Positions 1-15,000 of a stretch of DNA of 15,000 nucleotides are shown one piece after another; the stretch's first letter is position 1, and every line of letters begins with the position of its first letter. The stretch covers positions 7,975,001-7,990,000 of the forward strand of contig WPIO01000006.1 of the NCBI GenBank assembly GCA_009760855.2. Reading direction: 5' to 3'. The translations under genes and the position numbers were made by a program. The notes beneath the pieces are model-generated. The model made no database searches and had not been told where the DNA came from. It saw only the letters and a program-made list of their open reading frames with translations. Source of the DNA: Cristatella mucedo. Taxonomy: Eukaryota; Bryozoa; Phylactolaemata; Cristatellidae.

Positions 1-8251
<8,251 letters not shown>

Positions 8252-8300
8252 CTGCAACGTGCAGCCCAGAGCGTTGCCTTTATTTTATGGCGGAGACCTC

Positions 8301-8332
8301 CGCATGCATGCGTGCATGCATGCGTGCATGCA
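8301..8332. repeat. Alternating purine-pyrimidine repeat of tgcatgcg type
   Basis: About two and a half copies of a 12-bp unit (gcatgcatgcgt), self-complementary throughout, lie 50 bases upstream of the first visible exon of the NRF-6-like gene. Confidence 0.9.
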
Positions 8333-9439
8333 GGTAGCGCATATTTATCCACGCATCTCTGCCAGTCACGGCACAAAAACAGACTAAGTTGGCGTTACAA
8401 AGGAGAGTTTTCTATAAAGCTGCGAAAGCATACAGTAGCAAACAGGCTCCGTGTAAAGAAACAAAGAGAAAATGAGAAGCCTTGCGAGTCACGAGGACAG
8501 TCGAGCAAGTGACTAACTTGGAAGTGACAGCTCTGGACGGCGTCATGAAAATATGCGCCACTGTCGGCAGCGGGATAGAGTATTGCATCGCGTGAGCATT
8601 TCGGAAGCGAGTTCCACAGTCCTGAACCTGGAGAGGACAGGCTTCTGTCTCTAACAGTGCCGACAAGTTAAGGAATGCACAGCTAATTTATTGTCCGGCT
8701 AGGACTTTTGCACACTGACTAGATTGCTGAAACTGGTGCAGTGGTTTAGCTAGTTATGAAGGACCTAATCAAATGTCGGGCCTTGTAATTCGGAGCGAGA
8801 CTTATGCACTGTATCCTCGTTCAACCGCGAGCCACCGTTGCCACTTTAGTGAACGGCACGCGTGGCGCACGGGCAATTGACGACAGTTAAGACCTTAAGG
8901 TGACTGCCAGCCGGAGTTACCGTATTCGCCCAGGATTTTTAGGCAGCTTTCTGGCTATCTGAGGATCTCGTGCCATTTCGCGTCTTGAAGTTAAGGCGGA
9001 AGAAAAGGCTGGCCTAGATGCTAGCCTAGACAAATCCACAGTAGGACCTTTGCCGTCACTTTTTATTCACAGCTAACGGCCTGTCGTCGAACCTCAATGC
9101 AATGATTGGCTAAATTAACTGACATCCAGATGGCGCGTGTGGCAACTTCTTTCGAAAGACGCCAGCTGCCACTGGCCTACAAGATTGACCGGAAGAGGCG
9201 GCATGTCATGCGACCGAGGCAACCTACCGGCCAGCCGATCTTCCGGTGGTCGGCTCTCTTAGATAAGCTCAAAGCCTCGCCCCCTCAATGGACTTAATCC
9301 TGGCTACGCCAATGCTAGCTTGATACGACTCGATGCTAACGGAGCGCTCTCGCTTAGCGCTTAGTGTTGCAGCGTCTGAAAGAAGCTCAATAATAGCTTA
9401 GCTTTGTGAAGTCGAATGGTTACATACTAATAGCAACAT
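8333..9439. other. No recognisable gene
   Basis: Short open frames on both strands (for example 8412-8666 minus, 9106-9297 plus) show no motif I know. A weak tRNA-like A box (tggtttagctagtta, near 8743) has no matching B box. The missing 5' exons of the NRF-6-like gene could lie here or further right, but I could not find them. Confidence 0.6.
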
Positions 9440-9790
9440 TAACACCTTTATATAGCGCCCGAAGAGAACAAAATCGTTTTCCGGGCACTTAAAGTATACT
9501 GAAACGGAAGCGTATCAGTTGATAGTAATAATATGCTTAGTACTAGAACACAGGCATGTTAAGGAAGATTCACTTGTACGCAACAAAGGTTTTTACGAAT
9601 GGGTAGGTTTTAAGTTTTCTTGTGAATGCTGTCAAACAAGGATAGATGATATGATGTCAGTCGGTAGTGAGCTTCAGGTTTTGGGAGAGTTGTTACTGAA
9701 AGCTCGGTCTGCAAGTGATTTGAAGTTCGTAAGCAACCAAACGTACAATGTCAACAGTGTGGGAAGGGTGCCTCAGGATGTTTGATTGGG
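9440..9790 (-). pseudogene. Decayed 3' end of a non-LTR retrotransposon (LINE), copy on minus strand
   Basis: Translating the minus strand gives TNFKSLADRAFSNNSPKT, an internal stop, SSLPTDI, then after a frameshift AFTRKLKTYPFVKTF and a stop at 9570-9572. This is the typical C-terminal tail after the reverse transcriptase of non-LTR elements: D-R-A-F-S, W-N-S-L-P, F-K-x-x-L-K. It parallels the copy at 13084-13630 (TNLKPFGDRAFS...). About 95 bases past the stop is the tail gattttgttctcttcgggcgctatataaag, written here in two overlapping parts: gattttgttctcttcgggcg and gggcgctatataaag. The stop and frameshift mark it as dead. It explains the opposite-strand open frame 9519-9785. Confidence 0.65.
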
Positions 9791-9935
9791 AAGTAATCGA
9801 GACAGGTTGGCCGGAGCAAGAGAATGGCGGAATCTGAAGGCGAGCGACAAAATATTAAGTTCTATCACAACTTAATGACATAGTCAGTACGGATTGGTGT
9901 GATAGGATGTAATGTGGCTGTTGGCAGAATTTAGA

Positions 9936-9997
9936 AAAAGAACTGCAAGCTAGAAATTGTTTACAGAAAAGAACTGAAAGCTAGAAATATTTAACAG
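9936..9997. repeat. Two tandem 31-bp units
   Basis: The units 9936-9966 and 9967-9997 both start aaaagaactg and match at 27 of 31 positions, directly adjacent. Confidence 0.85.
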
Positions 9998-10096
9998 AGT
10001 TCCACGTATTATTGCCTATTAAAGTCAAGCATGATCACTTTGCAGTATCTATAAGTCTGAACGTTATCAATATCCAGTGAGATTTCAGACTAGAGC

Positions 10097-10582
10097 TCAA
10101 GTTAATTGGTCATACCTGTAAATCTTAATACTTTTGTGATTTGGAAAAATAGCAACTGCTATAGTCTCGCTTATTAGTGTGTTAAGCAATGCGGTGGTGT
10201 CGGAAAACACTGTCTGCCATGCCAGAGATGAATCCCCAGTCTGCATCGCGCGACAGATGCTGCTATGCCAGACACGTGTGCATGCGATCGCTGCAAGTGC
10301 GTAATAAACACAGTTGAGATAGGTGACTACTGGATGCCAAAAATCATCTTGTGCTGGCAAGAGGGGTGCAAGATGATTGGCAAGTATTAACTTCCGATCA
10401 ATGTACAAACTTTCTAGTGGATTTTTTCCAGCAATAAGACATCTGGAAACTGTTGATACTTTATGGTCAGCGTCCCCTGAGTTCATGATAGGCAGAGAGA
10501 ATATTGATTTTTTGCGTAGCTCTGGCATTGACCACATCGCGAAATTTGCATGCAGATCGTCTCCAGCCAAAAATTGCAGCAT
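10097..10582 (-). CDS. Unrecognised open frame, possible exon of a membrane protein
   Basis: An ATG at 10582 opens 161 codons to a stop at 10097. An in-frame stop lies just upstream of the ATG. The product has balanced composition without low complexity. It has a hydrophobic stretch (VVTYLNCVYYALAAIACTRVW) and a second one (LNTLISETIAVAIF) followed by NHKSIKIYR. A good donor, gtatgac, sits right after the Arg codon near 10114, so it may be a first coding exon. Two helices in this spacing resemble the start of an insect-type gustatory receptor, but I see no diagnostic motif and do not claim it. Frame length alone is not significant: about one such frame is expected by chance in 15 kb. Confidence 0.3.
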   Translation of the reverse strand: MLQFLAGDDLHANFAMWSMPELRKKSIFSLPIMNSGDADHKVSTVSRCLIAGKNPLESLYIDRKLILANHLAPLLPAQDDFWHPVVTYLNCVYYALAAIACTRVWHSSICRAMQTGDSSLAWQTVFSDTTALLNTLISETIAVAIFPNHKSIKIYRYDQLT

Positions 10583-10619
10583 CTCCAGGTCATGCTACTT
10601 CGCTTACATAGCGCCTTAG

Positions 10620-11555
10620 TTCAAGGGCAGATTATTTTCGCAGCTACCTAAGGGCTATAAAAGAAAAGCGTCGTATGGGCAGAGAGATAAGCCCAAATCA
10701 ATGGGAAGTGGTGCGGTTTGTTGCACAAGCTCTCACTGACTGCACTGTACGCTGTTTGCTGCCCAATTAACTAACGAATGTGGAAAAAAGCGGATGCAAG
10801 AGGACCTTCGTCTCCGGCACCGGAAGCACCCGGTTCAATCCACAAGACTGACAAGATGTGCTCTGAGGTTTTAGAGAAAAGAGCCCTGCAATTCACAGAA
10901 CTATGTTCTCTCTAACACAAGGAAGACGCCTGGCTTAGACTCATCCATAACTTGTAGGGCTCAAGGGGAATAAGAAAGTTTCCCTGTCTGATGCATGGAC
11001 GGTGCATCCCGCGAACGATGCCTAAGACAAAAAACATGCTTTGCCTTGCCTAGATCAATTAGCAGACAATTAGCAGTTAATGACATCCGTGGTCCACAAA
11101 AGTTGCAGGCATATTTTAGCTTGAAATAAGCCTCTTTGAAATGCTAGCGCTGGAAGCGCCGACGCTACAGTTAAGTATAAATTGTGCCCGTGGCAGTGAA
11201 CGAGTGCAGTGAACGAGTCCCAACATCCTAGAGTTCCGCTTTTAGATTTCGCTTAGCCGTGGCAGCCTCAGCATGACCGGACGAGCCGTTTGGGCGCTTT
11301 TCGTAGGAGAAAGTCCAGTTAGCATCGATCGGTGTTGGATGCGAGTCCTATATACTAGAGGCGTTCATTCATGAATGGCGCTGCTGAGCGGTAATAGTTA
11401 AAGCGAGCCAGTCCTTACCCTTTACCTTTTACCCTCTTTAACCGAGGAGTTTTTCTTTCAGTAGTTGGCCAACAACAAATAAGCAGAGGAGAGTAGTCGT
11501 ACGCAGCGACGCAAGGCGTCTTTTCCTTCCAGATGTCGATGAGTGTGACGAACAC
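10620..11555. other. No recognisable gene
   Basis: Nothing is supported in this stretch except a 13-bp unit (gcagtgaacgagt) repeated in tandem at 11193-11218. A B-box-like cggttcaatcc near 10833 lacks an A box. Confidence 0.6.
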
Positions 11556-11559
11556 ACAA

Positions 11560-11702
11560 ATATATTATTCATTTTCATAGCGCCTTAGGAGAAATTCTCT
11601 ATTCAGGCGCTGGGCAAATGCCGCAGGGCTCGAGCTAACGACCTCGATCATCAAGTACCTTCACCTTGACCTTAATTGAGTGCGAGCGCCCTAACCGTGA
11701 TG
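11560..11702 (-). mobile_element. tRNA-derived SINE, family B, copy 3 (inverted)
   Basis: On the minus strand it reads ggttagggcgctcgc, ggtcaaggtgaagg, gatcgaggtcgttagctcga, the B-box-like agctcgagccc (about 11626-11636), tggcccagcgcc-like sequence, tagagaattt, and the tail cctaaggcgctatgaaaatg. The order and spacing match the copies at 3911 and 13781. It is more diverged at the 5' end. Confidence 0.7.
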
Positions 11703-11760
11703 TATATGACGTACATGCGCCCCGTGTTTCCAGCTGTGTTGCGGCGTCGTACATTTATAG

Positions 11761-11903
11761 ATAGAGCTCACTTTCGCCTATGGGCGCATTCTTCGTAGCA
11801 GCTGATACGGTGTCGCTGCGTCGTTGTTTTGCGAAAGCTAGCTCACTTTCAGCTCACCCTGCTACGAGCGCGGCGCCCATTGCCGAAAGTGAGCTGGCTC
11901 TAT
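11761..11903. repeat. Imperfect foldback repeat
   Basis: The left arm 11761-11805 (starting atagagctcactttcg) pairs with the right arm 11849-11903, whose reverse complement starts atagagccagctcactttcg. Shared blocks are atagag, ctcactttcg, atgggcgc, tcgtagca and gctga, with a few small gaps. The loop is about 43 nt. An extra copy of gctcactttcagctcac lies at the inner edge of the right arm. Confidence 0.75.
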
Positions 11904-11939
11904 GAACAAATGGTGCCGTATAAGCTGCCTCTTCACCGT

Positions 11940-13083
11940 ACCCGCTCAGATATGCTCAAATTTATTTTCCAGCCACTGAATCATACCGTCAGCAGCATTC
12001 AAATTTTGCTTCAAACAAGTCCAACGGACGGCCAGTGCCCAGACGGAAAATGCCGCCCGTGAAAGTGCAGCAAAGCCGTGCTTCTGCGCCGCGAGAGTCT
12101 GTGCCACGAGGAAAAAATTCGTCCCAGCGGCTCCGGCGTTTTTCAGGAATGAGCGGCTCATTGGCGCGCTGAGCCGATCGCGCGCGCACGTGCACGCGCA
12201 GCGGGCACAGGCTCGTACTTACAGGGCTCCGAAGGCGACGGGGTCTCTCCACATTTTACCGGACTGCAGCGGCGCCTCTTTGTGACACCTAGTGCTGTTA
12301 ATCTTTGGAAGCTTCAAGCCAAAGACGGATAAATCTGCAAAAAAATAGAAAACAGAGAGACCGAGCGCAGAGATTAGCTAAGATTATCCGAGCGCAGAGA
12401 TTAGCTAAGATTATCCGAGCGCAGAGACCGAGCTCAGGCTGCGGCTAAATGTCACCCGAAATTGAGTCAGCACCAGTGCTCCGTCACTTCGTCAGTTCTT
12501 CGCTTCGAGTTTGGAATGGCCTGAGGGCTATCTTTGGAGTGCGTATCCACCTACCCTGCCTCTGTCGCGCCTTCTCTCCTCAATTGAATAAGCTGCTCCA
12601 CGCCCCGCCTGCGGCGGAGCAAGGATTTTGGCAGGGAGAGGGCTAAGCCTCGACCTTGAGGGGCACGACAAAGATCAAGGCCTTGACATCTAAGTCAACT
12701 CCAAAGGTTTTTTCCGCCCTCTAAAATCTAGTTTTATTATCTATACTGCTCGTAGGAGGTTTCCGGAGAGCTAGTGTTACAGGGGTGCCGACCGAAAGCG
12801 TCCCGTGCCACTCTTCAACGAAGCTTTTCATTATTTTGAGAGTCTGAAGCTGAACAATGCTTTGCGGCGCAGAGTTAGAGAGGCGAAGAGTTAGCCCCTT
12901 TCGACATGCGTGCAAACAATGACGCCGTACTACAAGGTAAAGGTGTTGCCAGTATTCGTCCGTATCGGGCCGAGACTCGCGCCGTTACGTACGGCGCTGT
13001 GTGCTTGCGGCCCAGTTCTGACCGGACGTGGAAGCCGCGCACCGCTTTTGTAACAGCGCAGCTAAGCGACTTACACCGTTAAC
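11940..13083. other. No recognisable gene; one tandem repeat
   Basis: Open frames on both strands here (for example 11946-12252 minus, 12449-12646 plus, 12721-12915 minus) show no motif I recognise and no convincing exon pattern. The tandem repeat at 12361-12427 is the only clear structure. Confidence 0.6.
12361..12427. repeat. 27-bp tandem repeat, 2.5 copies
   Basis: The unit starts ccgagcgcagagattagc. Copies are 12361-12387 and 12388-12414, identical, and a partial third is 12415-12427. Confidence 0.95.
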
Positions 13084-13630
13084 ATCACACCACTTCTAGA
13101 TGACATGTACTGGGTCCCAAACAAGCAACGCATCGAGTTCAAGGTTCTTCGTCCGTCACTTTCAGGTCCCGTCATTCTTTGCTTTCAGTCTATTGATCAG
13201 ATCTACTCCGCCACCACACTAGGCATCGTAACTCCCGCTCTTCAGAATCTAATCGTTTACCTCCACCTCGTACGAACCTCAAGCCCTTTGGAGACCGTGC
13301 CTTTAGTTTGTATGCTCCAAAAGCCTGGAACTCACTTCCGACTGGCGTGAAGAAGTCCCTTGACTTGACCACATTTAAAAAGAAGCTTAAAATGCGTCTA
13401 TTTATCGCAGCATACAGTGGGTCCATGTGATTCGACCATTGTGCTTATGCGTGCTGACCCTATGCATGCCACCTCTAACCATGTTGTGCTTGTTGTCATT
13501 GTGCATGCTATCACTAACTAACACTCACACTAGCCATTCGATTGCGCTTTCTTTGCAGCAAACGTAAAGTGCCTAGAAAAAGATTGAGCTCCGTGGGGCG
13601 CTATAACAAATAAATTGTTCTTTTTATTAA
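13084..13630 (+). pseudogene. Decayed 3' end of a non-LTR retrotransposon (LINE), plus strand
   Basis: The frame gives ITPLLDDMYWVPNKQRIEFK, the conserved HITPxLxxLHWLPVxxRIxFK-type block that follows the reverse transcriptase of CR1/L2/RTE-like elements. After a frameshift it reads PPPRTNLKPFGDRAFSLYAP, then KAWNSLPTGVKKSLDLTTFK, then KKLKMRLFIAAYSGSM and a stop at 13428-13430. A non-coding 3' stretch ends in gattgagctccgtggggcgc and tataacaaataaattg, then T-rich sequence. The 5' part is missing (5' truncation is usual). The frameshift makes it non-functional. Subfamily is uncertain. Confidence 0.8.
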
Positions 13631-13780
13631 GTACTTTGATATTGCAGCAGCCCTGTTAGAGGAACCTCGACCACAAAGAGGACGCCGATCCGACTAGTTA
13701 GCTTCTCTTACGTAGGCATTTCATACCCTCCTTCATTTAGATAATAGTGACTTTTCCTGCAAGCAGACTACGATTTTGCT

Positions 13781-13940
13781 GCCCTGGTTTGGTCCGGTGG
13801 TTAATGTGCTCGCCCCGGTCAAGGTGCATGCATCTGATGACCGAGGTCATGGGCTCGAGGCTCATGGCATATGTGAAGCAAATGAATAGAGATTGAGTTC
13901 TCTTAGGACGCTATACAAATGAATTATTAATTTTTATTGA
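13781..13940 (+). mobile_element. tRNA-derived SINE, family B, copy 2
   Basis: A head with ggtggttaatgtgctcgccc and a B-box-like gggctcgaggc (13851-13861) is followed by tggcatatgtgaagc and tagagattgagttctc. The tail is cgctatacaaatgaattatt. It contains about 15 extra bases (gcatgcatctgatga) between the boxes compared with copy 1. It lies 150 bases downstream of a LINE end with a very similar tail. Confidence 0.75.
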
Positions 13941-13944
13941 TTTT

Positions 13945-15000
13945 GAGCAGACCGATGAAGCCTCGATATGCACTTGTCTATTGAAAAGATTCATCCCGAA
14001 ACCCGACTAAAAAGAAGCTTGCACCCAAGAGACGAACGCTTGCACGCCAAGAGCACACAGCTCGGCAGGCCTTTGTCCTAAAAATAGTTTACCCCGACGG
14101 AAACGCAGAAAATATAATAATTTCACGCGGAAGAATAAAGAGCTGCTCTCGAAAAGACCGTGCGGGTGCACGACGAACGCGCACCCAGCCATTCTAAGTT
14201 TAGAACCCTGTAAGAAAAAATTGCGGCTTCCGTGCCGAGAGGAACACCGTGCGTCTGCGCGCCGAGGGAGTGACGGACGTCCGCAAGCGCTCTCTGAGCC
14301 TGGTGGCCCCATTCCCTCGGAAGCCTGCTAGCTATCTGGAGAGAGTTATCTTGCCTCAAAGTTGGGGACACACAGGGATTACTTTTGAGAAAGAGGGCTA
14401 AACAGCTTCTCAGCTTGACCTTGGTCGGGGGTGGGGGGGGGAAGGGGGTTCTGTCTCTTTAAAAACCTCCCCCTACGCCCGTCGGTGGTGTATTTTTACT
14501 AAGCTTTGTATAACTGTAAAAAGACACGGTGGAATGCACTGCTTGCTTGGAAGCGTTTCACTCATTTGAAGGTAGCATAGCAAGTGGCTGCTTTTGATGA
14601 GCAGTGAAGTGGTAGCAGGTTGTAGAACTTTTCGCGTGATGCCTGCAGACCAATTTCACTCTTAATGTTAGCGATACCGGGTATGAAAAGGTAACAGACG
14701 AAGCAATCTGCGAGACTTTATATTTAGCACTACATTCGCCTGCTTTGCCGTTAAATACAAGAGATCAGCATGTCCTCTTCGCTAAAGGATCAGCGGTGGC
14801 TAACGACTGGTTAGCGGATATCCAGATAAACACTAAAATTCGTTCTCTGACCAGCAAAGCCCACGAAAATGTTGCACCTTCTTATCACCAGCTGCAATAG
14901 CAGCAGTGGCAGCAGCCTAGAATTGCAACCGCAGAAATCTGTCGCCGGATTCCTTCGCCCGCTTCTAGATTCACTCTCTTCGTCGTTATATGTCCTTCTG
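13945..15000. other. No recognisable gene
   Basis: Two overlapping minus-strand open frames (14007-14312 and 14123-14371) show no family motif. A G-rich run is present at 14427-14448. Nothing else is supported. Confidence 0.6.
14427..14448 (+). repeat. G-run with G-quadruplex potential
   Basis: Runs of five, nine and five G are separated by t and aa. A C-rich stretch (cctccccct) follows at about 14466, so a hairpin with part of the G run is an alternative. Confidence 0.8.

Noticed and set aside
8412-8666. 84-codon minus-strand open frame upstream of the first visible exon, considered as an NRF-domain exon
   Set aside because: It lacks the Trp and Cys pattern of the NRF domain and has no splice sites in the phase needed to join 8251.
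8735-8800. tRNA-like A box in tggtttagctagttatg
   Set aside because: No B box follows within the expected distance and no second copy is visible in the window.
9519-9785. 88-codon plus-strand open frame with a CECC sequence
   Set aside because: The opposite strand encodes a recognisable decayed LINE C-terminus (LADRAFS...SSLP...RKLKTYPF), so this frame is its antisense shadow.
10786-10850. Possible tRNA or SINE from the B-box-like cggttcaatcc
   Set aside because: No A box at the right distance and no similarity to the other SINE copies.
13190-13426. 78-codon minus-strand open frame
   Set aside because: It is antisense to the plus-strand LINE C-terminal tail.

Overview
This window looks like intron-rich animal genomic DNA, most likely from an arthropod and probably an ixodid tick. 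The evidence is short coding exons with GT..AG borders, degenerate tRNA-derived SINEs, non-LTR retrotransposon tails and long (GA)n/(CT)n microsatellites. The organism call is inference: the gene family is widespread in ecdysozoans and I cannot run a search.

Region 1..8251 (minus strand) holds the 3' two-thirds of one gene for a multi-pass membrane protein of the nose-resistant-to-fluoxetine (NRF-6) type, with an acyltransferase-3 (AT3) domain. I reconstructed ten exons by hand: 8251-8121, 6553-6335, 6056-5850, 5655-5562, 5352-5251, 5156-4991, 2677-2598, 2461-2360, 701-590 and 67-1, the last running off the window. Every junction has AG/GT borders and matching phase. Joined, they give 1280 nt, i.e. 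426 uninterrupted codons plus one base at each end. The N-terminal exons (signal peptide and luminal NRF domain) lie upstream of 8251 and were not found. The C-terminus lies left of base 1.

The introns of this gene contain three related tRNA-derived SINE copies (called SINE-A, all minus strand), a second SINE family (SINE-B), (CT)n and (GA)n tracts, a G-quadruplex-type G run, and a nearly perfect inverted repeat with 63-bp arms just upstream of an exon.

Region 8252..15000 has no gene I can name. It holds two decayed 3' ends of non-LTR retrotransposons (minus strand at about 9440-9790, plus strand at about 13084-13630), two SINE-B copies, an imperfect foldback repeat, two short tandem repeats, and one minus-strand open frame (10097-10582) that may be a real exon for a membrane protein.

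The best non-gene observation is that SINE-B and both LINE fragments appear to share a 3' tail. This suggests the SINE was mobilised by that LINE lineage. I found no bacterial-type systems, CRISPR arrays, rRNA or intact tRNA genes.
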